From Chloroflexota bacterium (GTDB lineage Bacteria > Chloroflexota > Dehalococcoidia > Dehalococcoidales > UBA2162): a stretch of 11,857 nt of DNA. Positions 5,469-11,857 of this stretch are shown piece after piece. The notes under the pieces were generated by a model. That model saw only the letters and a list, made by a program, of their open reading frames with translations, did no database searches and was not told the origin of the DNA. The stretch spans positions 1-11,857 of the forward strand of contig JACQOM010000135.1 in assembly GCA_016202525.1 (NCBI GenBank). The letters are read 5' to 3'. The position numbers and the translations under genes are program-made. Every line of letters starts with the position of its first letter. Position 1 is the first letter of the stretch.

Positions 5469-6543
5469 TGAAGTGAGTATAAGGGCCGGTAATAAGCTTC
5501 AAGGTCAAGATAATACCTATGGTTATCACGATGGTTAGTCCGATTGTAGGAACCAGTCTAGTATCAATATCTCTTATCTCGCTAACTATCGGGATGCGGA
5601 ACACCTGATACAGGATACGAGCGTAGGTAAACCAGATGAGCATGACTGCTAGTACCAGGAAGAGAAGCCAGGAAAGAACTCCGCCGGGTAGTCGCAGAGC
5701 GCTGGTGGGCGCCCTTTCCCCTGTTCCGATGTCAGTAGCTGATTGGGGTCCGATAAAAATCTCCTCCCCGGGAGCCGGAAGACGGAGGCCTGCTTCAGCC
5801 TGGTAAAATGGTCTATCGGCTTCGTCTAGATCAATTGTGGTACTGCCCTCGATACCCTGATACTGGGCTACTACCCGAATATTGCCTGATTCCCGTGGAG
5901 TATATTCCAAAACGGCTAGGCCTTTGTCACTGGTCACTGCTTCCCCGATTTGCATCAGGCCACTGGCGAAGAAATCTAGTTTGAAGAAGAAAGTTACCGT
6001 GGCATCCGGGATAGGCTGGCGGTTAATATCACTAAGGGTAGCTGTTATCGTGATTGGCTGTCCGGCTTTTGCCTGTTGTGGCACAGTCAATGACAGAGCT
6101 CCATTGGCGGTTGGTGGAGGTTGGGTAGACGGCGGTGGTGCAGTGGTGGAAGGGGCTGCCCCCAGGGACCAGAGGTAAGTCAGCACCTGCCAGCGCTTCT
6201 CTTCAGAAAGCGATGATTTATAAGGGGGCATACCCTTGGTCAGCCTGCCCTCACTCACTACCCAGAAATAAAAGTCGGCTTTTCCTTCAATGTTCTTGGA
6301 AAAAGCTGCCGAGCTGAAATCGAACTTGCTGACGTTATTACCCTTGACACCGTGGCAACCCAGGCATGACTGCTGGTATATTCCCTTGCCTGTTTGTTGG
6401 GTGGCGCTGTCACCCCATGGGAATGGGTTTTTTACTCCGGTGTAAGGCGCAGGGACTTCCTCCTGGGCAAGGGCTATGGCAGGTACAAGCCAGAGGAGAA
6501 TGGCTATGGTTAAAATGATAGCGATTAGTTTAAGATTTCTCAT
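5455..6543 (-). CDS. Monoheme cytochrome c fused to an Ig-like domain and two C-terminal membrane helices
   Basis: This 362-residue protein begins with a signal peptide (about 1-26, ending ALA-Q). A class I cytochrome c domain follows: CLGCH at residues 60-64, with the likely distal methionine in TKGMPPY (Met105). A Pro/Thr-rich linker (about 130-147) leads to one beta-sandwich domain of bacterial Ig type (about 148-240, with GQPITIT and PIPDATVTF features). The C-terminus has two hydrophobic helices, about 288-311 and 331-349. In alternative complex III the monohaem subunit ActE occupies a comparable operon position, but an Ig-like insertion and two C-terminal helices are not part of the simple ActE plan. 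It probably accepts electrons at the outer face and passes them to a multihaem cytochrome. Its ATG overlaps the NrfD-2 stop by 4 bases (ATGA), and its own stop lies inside a 23-bp tandem repeat. Confidence 0.9.
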   Translation of the reverse strand: MRNLKLIAIILTIAILLWLVPAIALAQEEVPAPYTGVKNPFPWGDSATQQTGKGIYQQSCLGCHGVKGNNVSKFDFSSAAFSKNIEGKADFYFWVVSEGRLTKGMPPYKSSLSEEKRWQVLTYLWSLGAAPSTTAPPPSTQPPPTANGALSLTVPQQAKAGQPITITATLSDINRQPIPDATVTFFFKLDFFASGLMQIGEAVTSDKGLAVLEYTPRESGNIRVVAQYQGIEGSTTIDLDEADRPFYQAEAGLRLPAPGEEIFIGPQSATDIGTGERAPTSALRLPGGVLSWLLFLVLAVMLIWFTYARILYQVFRIPIVSEIRDIDTRLVPTIGLTIVITIGIILTLKLITGPYTHFNLLR

Positions 6544-7895
6544 GATGCTCTTATCTCCTCGGTCACTCGTGATGCCGGCGCCGTTTCTTTTATTGCTTGT
6601 TCCTCTGCCTGCTCCGCTACTTCCCAGATGGAGAGTACCGGTAGGAATTTAGCAAAGATAGCGAAAATCAGCATGAATGCGGCGAAGGCACCGGCGGTAA
6701 TCGACCACTCTACCCAAGATGGTGCGTAGTTACCAAACTCAAATGGCATCAAGGGTACTTCAAGGCTGGGGACCAGAATAATAAAACGTTTAATCCACAT
6801 TCCTATATTGATTAGTACCGCTGCTGTTAGAATTCTGGGGATGGTTGGCCCGCGGCGGATGAGCAGGAGAACGGCTGGTATCACTGTTCCGCCGACGACG
6901 AAGAACCAGAACGAAAAGGCGCTCTTTCCCAGTAGCAGCAGGTTGAGGAGCTTTCTCTCCTCTTCTCTTAGCTTGTAACCTATTGTGATGTACTCACCGA
7001 GAGTAAGGTAGAGGTAGAGGAAAAGCATGGCAATGAGCAGGTAGCTAAGGTAGCGGAAGTGCTTTTCAGTGATGTACTCTTCAAGGTGGAAAAGCCGACG
7101 GAAGATTGCCATAACGATAAGGATTGAGGCGATACCGGAGAAGATAGCACCGACGACGAAGTAGATGCCAAAGACGGTGCTGTCCCAGCCCGGGCGCAAT
7201 GTCATGGAAAATACGTAAGAAACTACAGTATGGACGGATATGGCAATCGGTATTATCGTGACTGCCATAATGCCGATAGCTTTCTCCAGTCGGTGCCGTT
7301 GCTCTGGCGTATTCCGCCAGCCTACCGCCATGACGGTGTAGATTGTTCTCTTGATGGCTGAGGCTCTGTCTCCCAGTCTATCCCTCATTAAAGCCAGGTC
7401 GGGAATCATGGGCAGATAGAGGTAGATGAGACTGCCGGTTAGATAAGATGTGATTGAGATGATATCCCACAGCAATGGTGACTGGAAGCGTCCGAACAGC
7501 AGTAGATTGGCAACACGCTCAGGTCGTCCCATATCGATGAGGGGCATCAAGGCTCCGATTGATATTGCCACTACGGTGATAAGCTCTGCCATGCGTGTTA
7601 CCGGGGTGCGCCAGCCTGCCTGGGTGACCCGCAGGATGGCAGAGATAAGTGTCCCGGCATGGCTGATGCCAATAAAGAAGACAAAGTTAACCAGATATAA
7701 CCCCCATATGACCACATCACGCATGCCAGTGGCGATAAGTCCGTAACGGAGCTGTATGATATAGGCGTAGAGTCCCCAGGCAACGACGGCCATTAGAAAC
7801 AGGACGAAGGCATAATAGCCACGGCTGGTTTGAGCTAGTGGGCTGAGTGCGGTCTGCTCCAGGCGTTGCCGGTAGTTTTCAGTTCTTGTCCTCAT
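6540..7895 (-). CDS. NrfD/PsrC-type membrane subunit, ActC-like (module 2)
   Basis: This 451-residue integral membrane protein has about ten hydrophobic helices and a charged C-terminal tail (about 425-451). Signatures are ISHAGTLISAIL (residues 77-88), DMGRPER (121-127), IGMWIKRFIILVPSL (364-378) and PSWVEWSI (392-399). These match the style of ActC/ActF of alternative complex III and related quinol-interacting NrfD proteins, which form the quinone site and possibly a proton half-channel. It resembles module 1's NrfD closely enough in these motifs to be a paralogue. The ATG directly follows the TAA of FeS-2 and is in the same frame (TAAATG). GGGAGGA lies 7 bases upstream, inside the end of FeS-2, so translation should be strongly coupled. 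Family call firm; ActC orthology is an inference. Confidence 0.92.
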   Translation of the reverse strand: MRTRTENYRQRLEQTALSPLAQTSRGYYAFVLFLMAVVAWGLYAYIIQLRYGLIATGMRDVVIWGLYLVNFVFFIGISHAGTLISAILRVTQAGWRTPVTRMAELITVVAISIGALMPLIDMGRPERVANLLLFGRFQSPLLWDIISITSYLTGSLIYLYLPMIPDLALMRDRLGDRASAIKRTIYTVMAVGWRNTPEQRHRLEKAIGIMAVTIIPIAISVHTVVSYVFSMTLRPGWDSTVFGIYFVVGAIFSGIASILIVMAIFRRLFHLEEYITEKHFRYLSYLLIAMLFLYLYLTLGEYITIGYKLREEERKLLNLLLLGKSAFSFWFFVVGGTVIPAVLLLIRRGPTIPRILTAAVLINIGMWIKRFIILVPSLEVPLMPFEFGNYAPSWVEWSITAGAFAAFMLIFAIFAKFLPVLSIWEVAEQAEEQAIKETAPASRVTEEIRAS

Positions 7896-8813
7896 TTAGA
7901 AGTCCTCCCCCCATGGCCAGATACCGGGGCGACGATTATAACCACCATCTCCCCAGGTCCAGGTTGGTGCCTTGAATTTGCGTGGGTCGTCCGGTTTTCT
8001 GCCGAAAGCCTGACCGTGACCCGGTAGATACCATACTTTGGGTTGAGTACCCAGACCCTCTTTATAGCGGAAGGCATCGTTTTCGTCCAGAAACTTGGAT
8101 AATTTGACTACATCTACTCCGTTGGAGGCGATGTCCTCATTGAGGTCACCCATATAGATAGCCTTCATTGGGCAGCCGCTAACACAGAAAGGCAATTGTC
8201 CAACTTTGAGCATATGGGCGCAGAACATGCATTTGATTACGGTTCCCTTCACTGCTGGGACAGGGTACAAGGCAGAAGAGTCAGCTAAAGCAGCTTCGGG
8301 GGGCAGTTTCGGAGTGCCCCAGTTGAAGAACCGCCGCTGGTAAGGGCAAGCAGCCATGCATAAACGGCAGCCGATACAGCGGCGGTTGTCAATAAGGACA
8401 ATGCCTTCCTTATTCTGGTAGGTAGCCGCTACAGGGCAGACGTTAACACATGGGGCATTATCACACTGGTAGCATGGGGTGGGCATAAAGAAAGTACCAC
8501 CACCGGGGGATTCCACTTCGAAAACTTGAATCCACTGCTGTCCCTGGGGTACGAAATGTCCGGCAATACATGCCTGGGTGCACTGAGGTGTTGTACCAAT
8601 GGTAACGCACCCATCGCATTTCTTGAGGTCGATGACCATGCACCAGGTACGGGTCGGTTTCTTGCCTTCGGTTATTGGGGCAGTTCCGGTGGCTGCCTTG
8701 GCACGGTTCAATACTGATAGAAACGGAGATGATAGGATAGCCAGTAAACCCATGGCTCCTACCGAGCCGGTAACAAACTGACGGCGTGTTAGTTTCTTAA
8801 TTTGGCGTTGCAC
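7896..8813 (-). CDS. Tat-exported four-cluster ferredoxin-like subunit (module 2), unusual first cysteine group
   Basis: This 305-residue protein begins with a Tat signal, TRRQFV (residues 9-14), then a hydrophobic segment ending AKA-A. Four cysteine groups are seen: 66/69/78/82, 114/117/122/126, 146/149/152/156 and 195/198/210/214, all 16 ligands present. The first group is C-x2-C-x8-C-x3-C rather than the standard C-x2-C-x2-C-x3-C, because of a six-residue insertion between the second and third Cys. An extra Cys58 precedes it. A Gly/Trp-rich C-terminal tail (about 266-305) is absent from the module 1 and 3 paralogues. The start is GTG at 8813, chosen because it restores the whole Tat signal and has an excellent ribosome site; the next in-frame ATG (residue 21) would destroy the signal. 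The role by family is electron relay between NrfD-2 and a cytochrome outside the membrane. Confidence 0.93.
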   Translation of the reverse strand: MQRQIKKLTRRQFVTGSVGAMGLLAILSSPFLSVLNRAKAATGTAPITEGKKPTRTWCMVIDLKKCDGCVTIGTTPQCTQACIAGHFVPQGQQWIQVFEVESPGGGTFFMPTPCYQCDNAPCVNVCPVAATYQNKEGIVLIDNRRCIGCRLCMAACPYQRRFFNWGTPKLPPEAALADSSALYPVPAVKGTVIKCMFCAHMLKVGQLPFCVSGCPMKAIYMGDLNEDIASNGVDVVKLSKFLDENDAFRYKEGLGTQPKVWYLPGHGQAFGRKPDDPRKFKAPTWTWGDGGYNRRPGIWPWGEDF

Positions 8814-8820
8814 ACAGGGT

Positions 8821-8830
8821 CCTCCCTTCC
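8821..8830 (-). promoter_or_regulatory. Ribosome binding site that fixes the GTG start of FeS-2
   Basis: The minus strand reads GGAAGGGAGG, ending 7 bases before the GTG at 8813. It supports initiation at this GTG, since no ATG is available upstream in frame. The rest of the 89-base gap (8814-8902) shows no clear hairpin or promoter. Confidence 0.7.
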
Positions 8831-8902
8831 GTTTTAAAGATAAAATTACTTTTTATGGTCTCCCGCTTTAGTTCCTTAATTCCCCTTTTTCATTAGTTGT
8901 TT

Positions 8903-9184
8903 TTATTGAGGTATGACGAGCTTTAGTAACATTCCCGCAGCCGCAAAGCTCGATATGATGGCGCTTATTAGCAATATCACCGAGCCTATAAATAAGGTTG
9001 GGATTCGGAATGTTCTGGGGTGCTCGAGCATAGAAGCAATGGTCAGTATGACGACGGGACCCACGATAATTGCCAGGACGACAAAACCGATGTTTCCCGA
9101 CATCGTCTGTCTATCGGATACCTCGGCGGCAATAGCGCTGACCGGTATGCCGAGGTCGGATAATCTAAATAATAAATCTATCAT
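8903..9184 (-). CDS. Small two-helix membrane protein of unknown family
   Basis: This 93-residue protein has two predicted hydrophobic helices, about 31-52 and 63-88, joined by a short polar loop, MLEHPRTFR (52-60). The N-terminal 30 residues are amphipathic. No cysteine or haem motif is present. Its ATG overlaps the NrfD-1 stop by 4 bases (ATGA), so it is translationally coupled to it. In alternative complex III operons a small membrane subunit, ActD, sits near the NrfD subunits; position and topology fit such an accessory role, but I see no sequence motif that proves it. It could equally be a lineage-specific stabilising subunit. Confidence 0.8.
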   Translation of the reverse strand: MIDLLFRLSDLGIPVSAIAAEVSDRQTMSGNIGFVVLAIIVGPVVILTIASMLEHPRTFRIPTLFIGSVILLISAIISSFAAAGMLLKLVIPQ

Positions 9185-10476
9185 TCTTCACCTAGCTCCA
9201 CTATGGGGAATACTTTCAGGAAAAGTGTGTAAAGTAATATCGCTGAGGCAAGAATCCCGGCGACTATCGACCATTCGAGCCAGCTGGGGCTGTAACTTCC
9301 CTCAGGGAATGGCAGCAACGGCCTCAACAGGGAAGGTACTACAATGAGGAAGCGCTTGACCCAGAAAGCAGCGACGATGACGCCCGCGGCCAGGATAGTG
9401 CGGGTTGTCCCGAACCACTGAGGATGAATAGCCTGAGATACCAGAATTATTGCCGGTGTGAAAAATCCCAGGAGTAGCATTGGCCAGAAGATGGGGGCAA
9501 ATTCTCCCTGGAACAGCTTCTCCGATATTAAGAATTCAGACATAGGAGCGGCATACCGCATGGTCAACTGCTCGGCAAGTATCAGATAGATGTAAAATAG
9601 TGTGATGATACCCAGGAAAGTCCCCAGCCCTTTGAAAATCTCCGGTTTGATATATTCCTGCCACTTGAACAGTTTCCTCAGTACGCCGGAAACAACGATA
9701 ACGGCGGCAATGGCGGAGCCGATGGCGGCTGTCAGAAAGTAGGGGCCGGCTAGAGCGCTGAACCATCCCGGTTGCGAAGGCAGCAGGCCGAAAATCCAGG
9801 GTACGACGCCGCCGCTGAGCATGACGATTAGAAAAACGATGGCGATAGAAAGCCACCATGACATTCTTTCAATCTTATGTTCCTCATCGGGTTTGTAGCC
9901 GACCAGGAAGATTTTATAGAACCAGGATAGTTTCGGAAATCTTTTGGCACATAGCACCAGGTCTTTACGCATGGTCAGCCAGAGATAAACTGAGGATAGT
10001 GTGAAGTAGATAATAATTACGGTTACATCCCAGCTCAGTGAGGATGTGCCTACTCTCTGTGGCCAGTAAATGACAATATTGAATATACGGTCGGGCCGTC
10101 CCATGTCAATGGTGATGCTCAGGCCTGCCATCATCAGGCTGATAACAGTGAGAACCTCACCTATCCTGGCTACAGGGGTATATTTGGTTAAATTCAATAA
10201 GCGTATGGCGGCGGCAATGGCTATCCCTCCGTGAGCAAGGCCGACAAAGAAGACGAAATTGGCGATGTAGGCACCCCAGGGTGCGCCCACTGGCGTTCTC
10301 ATCGAGGTCAGTCCCAGCCCCTGGATTAACTGGAGGTACCAAGCGTAGACGAACCAGCCGGCCGGAATAAACAATGCTATTATAAGGAAGTAGAAAGCCC
10401 TGCTGGTATTCAGCATGGGGCGTAGCAAAGCAGCAGTGGTTCTATCCGGCTCCGGTCTTCTCATCATTGCAGCCAT
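9181..10476 (-). CDS. NrfD/PsrC-type membrane subunit, ActC-like (module 1)
   Basis: This 431-residue polytopic protein has about ten hydrophobic helices. Motifs correspond one for one to those of module 2: VGLAHGGIAIAAAI (residues 78-91), DMGRPDR (124-130), FWVKRFLIVVPSL (371-383) and PSWLEWSI (397-404). These are features of the ActC/PsrC group, which hold a quinone site and dock onto a four-cluster ferredoxin-like subunit. The ATG at 10476 overlaps the end of FeS-1 by 13 bases in another frame, with GAGGT 6 bases upstream; internal Met4 and Met5 are less well placed for that site. The downstream 93-residue gene overlaps its stop. Family call firm; which quinone and which direction are unknown. 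Confidence 0.92.
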   Translation of the reverse strand: MAAMMRRPEPDRTTAALLRPMLNTSRAFYFLIIALFIPAGWFVYAWYLQLIQGLGLTSMRTPVGAPWGAYIANFVFFVGLAHGGIAIAAAIRLLNLTKYTPVARIGEVLTVISLMMAGLSITIDMGRPDRIFNIVIYWPQRVGTSSLSWDVTVIIIYFTLSSVYLWLTMRKDLVLCAKRFPKLSWFYKIFLVGYKPDEEHKIERMSWWLSIAIVFLIVMLSGGVVPWIFGLLPSQPGWFSALAGPYFLTAAIGSAIAAVIVVSGVLRKLFKWQEYIKPEIFKGLGTFLGIITLFYIYLILAEQLTMRYAAPMSEFLISEKLFQGEFAPIFWPMLLLGFFTPAIILVSQAIHPQWFGTTRTILAAGVIVAAFWVKRFLIVVPSLLRPLLPFPEGSYSPSWLEWSIVAGILASAILLYTLFLKVFPIVELGEE

Positions 10477-11321
10477 TTTTTACCTCGCGTAATGTACCAT
10501 ATCGAAGGTTCGGTATTAACGTCCTCCAGGAGGCGGAAGCCCAGATTGGCTTCCAGTAGTTTATAGACCTCACTGTCAGGGTTTCTGATATTACCGAAGT
10601 GCCTGGCCCTTACCGGGCATACCTCTACGCAGCGGGGTAGTTGTCCGCGCCTGGTTCGGTGGATACAGAAGGTGCACTTTTCAACAACGCCGAGTGGACG
10701 CACCGGTACCAGTGGATTTGCCTCCTCGGCTGGTATTTTCGGCTGCCACCAGTTGAAGCGGCGGGCGTTGTAGGGACAGGCTACCACGCAGAGCCGGCAG
10801 CCGATACATCTTTCATAGTCCATGCTGACGATGCCATCCTTATTTTTGTAGGTAGCTCCTACGGGGCAGGCTTTGACGCATGGCGGATTATCACAATGGT
10901 TGCATTGCACCGGCAGGTACCATCTCCCCGGTAGAGGGGATTGAGTATAGTTAGTGGTTGCACCCTTTTTGAGGTCCTGGGGTGAAGGATGACCGGTCAG
11001 ACTCACATCGGATTTCACCTCGAACACCTCTGTCCAGGGTGGAGAAACGGTGTCCGGGATGTTGTTTTCTTTCTTACATGCCCACTGGCATGTCCGGCAG
11101 CCGATACAGGCGCCGACATCTATTACTAAGGCGAATTTGTTACGTTCGTCAGCTTCCGTGCCTAACCCATCGACCCGTTTTGAAGTTTGCTTTTCAGCCT
11201 GTCTTTTAGTCTCTTTGACGCTGGCAAAAGCGAGCGAAGGGCGGACGAATTTAGCCAGAAGCCCGAGGCCGATTAACCCACCACCGTATTTCAGGAATTC
11301 TTTACGTCCTAATCGTCTCAT
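10464..11321 (-). CDS. Four-cluster ferredoxin-like subunit (module 1) with Arg-Lys Tat-like signal
   Basis: This 285-residue protein has complete cysteine groups 72/75/78/82, 140/143/148/152, 172/175/178/182 and 216/219/231/235, as in PsrB/NrfC/HybA or the iron-sulfur part of ActB (four [4Fe-4S] clusters). The N-terminus, GRKEFLK (residues 5-11) then a Gly/Leu-rich hydrophobic segment to about residue 33, is Tat-like, but the twin arginine is Arg-Lys. A Lys/Gln/Glu-rich linker (35-60) separates the signal from the first cluster group. The ATG overlaps the stop of the upstream cytochrome by 4 bases (ATGA) and its 3' end overlaps NrfD-1. It should relay electrons between NrfD-1 and the upstream multihaem cytochrome at the outer face of the membrane. 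Confidence 0.93.
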   Translation of the reverse strand: MRRLGRKEFLKYGGGLIGLGLLAKFVRPSLAFASVKETKRQAEKQTSKRVDGLGTEADERNKFALVIDVGACIGCRTCQWACKKENNIPDTVSPPWTEVFEVKSDVSLTGHPSPQDLKKGATTNYTQSPLPGRWYLPVQCNHCDNPPCVKACPVGATYKNKDGIVSMDYERCIGCRLCVVACPYNARRFNWWQPKIPAEEANPLVPVRPLGVVEKCTFCIHRTRRGQLPRCVEVCPVRARHFGNIRNPDSEVYKLLEANLGFRLLEDVNTEPSIWYITRGKKWLQ

Positions 11322-11857
11322 GAGCTACCCTGCCTTACTATGATGATGCCGGTGCCGATGACGATTAAGAATGAGATACCTACCATGGCTAATAGCTCCG
11401 TTGGCGGTGGTGGTGGCGGAGGTATTGGCTGTGGATGGGGTTTGGTTATATTGGTCAGCACTATCTGGGGTTGATGCGGATTATGGCAACCAACGCATCT
11501 TACCTTCGGGCTGAAGCCGGGTCCGTACTCTTCTTGCGTCCAGCTGGGAACTCCGTGGGTTCCATCAGCCCAGGCTTGATAGCGTGCTTGATGACATTGG
11601 GCGCAGAGCTGAGGATAGTCTGATAGGACGAACCGGGTTTCTCCACCAGCCAGGTGTAACACACCCATTTGTTTGTTGTCATGACAGGCCACACAGGCTC
11701 GACTGCCTTCTCCGAGTTTATCATGGCCCTTCAAAACTCTGACGTGACAACTGAGACAGTCCAGCGTTCCTTCTTTAGGTGGGGTCGGTAGTACCGGGTT
11801 AGTGACGAGTTGCATCCGTGGTTGATGCGGGTCATGGCAGGCGGTACACTTTAGTCC
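11318..11857 (-). CDS. Multiheme cytochrome c with C-terminal membrane anchor (5' end beyond window)
   Basis: The frame is open to the right edge, and a CTACH haem motif lies upstream of the only Met (11815), so the true start is outside the window. The visible 179 residues hold five CxxCH motifs: CTACH, CLSCH, CVACH, CAQCH and CVGCH. The fourth is followed by a Y-x-x-W-x-x-G-x-H segment and the first and last by D/N-PHQP, features shared with the eight-heme cytochrome. A proline-rich linker with seven consecutive Pro leads to one C-terminal helix (the last 25 residues or so), anchoring the haem domain at the outer face. Its place directly before FeS-1 and NrfD-1 recalls ActA of alternative complex III, a membrane-anchored multihaem subunit. 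Only the C-terminal part can be judged. Confidence 0.92.
   Translation of the reverse strand, partial: GLKCTACHDPHQPRMQLVTNPVLPTPPKEGTLDCLSCHVRVLKGHDKLGEGSRACVACHDNKQMGVLHLAGGETRFVLSDYPQLCAQCHQARYQAWADGTHGVPSWTQEEYGPGFSPKVRCVGCHNPHQPQIVLTNITKPHPQPIPPPPPPPTELLAMVGISFLIVIGTGIIIVRQGSS

Overview
The window is almost entirely one long stretch of genes on the minus strand, so transcription runs from the right edge towards the left. The genes encode a membrane-associated, extracytoplasmic electron-transfer system. It has three separate pairs of a four-cluster ferredoxin-like subunit and an NrfD/PsrC-type quinone-interacting membrane subunit. One small membrane protein and four different c-type cytochromes are interleaved with them. 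No molybdopterin or other catalytic subunit is visible, and there are no tRNAs, rRNAs, transposons or CRISPR arrays.

Layout in order of transcription: a multiheme cytochrome with a C-terminal membrane anchor, cut by the right edge (11857-11318); ferredoxin-like subunit 1 (11321-10464); NrfD-like subunit 1 (10476-9181); a 93-residue membrane protein (9184-8903); an 89-base gap; ferredoxin-like subunit 2 (8813-7896); NrfD-like subunit 2 (7895-6540); a monoheme cytochrome c joined to an Ig-like domain and two membrane helices (6543-5455); a 70-base gap with a tandem repeat, a hairpin and a possible internal promoter; an eight-heme cytochrome with a 27-residue repeat (5384-4632); ferredoxin-like subunit 3 (4628-3858); and NrfD-like subunit 3 (3854-2679). 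A 438-base gap follows, holding a promoter candidate, a possibly folded leader and a strong intrinsic terminator. The last gene is a large lipoprotein with at least nine hemes (2240 to beyond position 1). It was not obvious at first because its frame runs off the left edge, but it is open on the minus strand throughout. Genes inside the main block mostly touch or overlap (ATGA or TAAATG junctions), which points to one operon.

Inferred working model: NrfD subunits oxidise or reduce menaquinone/quinone in the membrane. Tat-exported iron-sulfur subunits relay electrons along the outer face, and the cytochromes (23 CxxCH motifs visible) pass them on to a soluble or extracellular partner. NrfD-like subunits 1 and 2 share HxG, DMGRP and W-x-KRF motifs that recall ActC of alternative complex III. 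Together with a multiheme cytochrome and a monoheme cytochrome, the first part of the operon looks like an alternative complex III variant lacking the molybdopterin-like half of ActB. Subunit pair 3 is of the classical NrfD type, with HLGRPER and RWNVVIGGQ.

The organism is probably an anaerobic or facultative bacterium. I lean towards Chloroflexota (for example Dehalococcoidia-like), based on the repeat style of the eight-heme cytochrome, the ActC-like subunits and the collagen-like lipoprotein linker. This is an impression from family resemblance, not a demonstrated assignment; a Desulfobacterota-like origin is an alternative.
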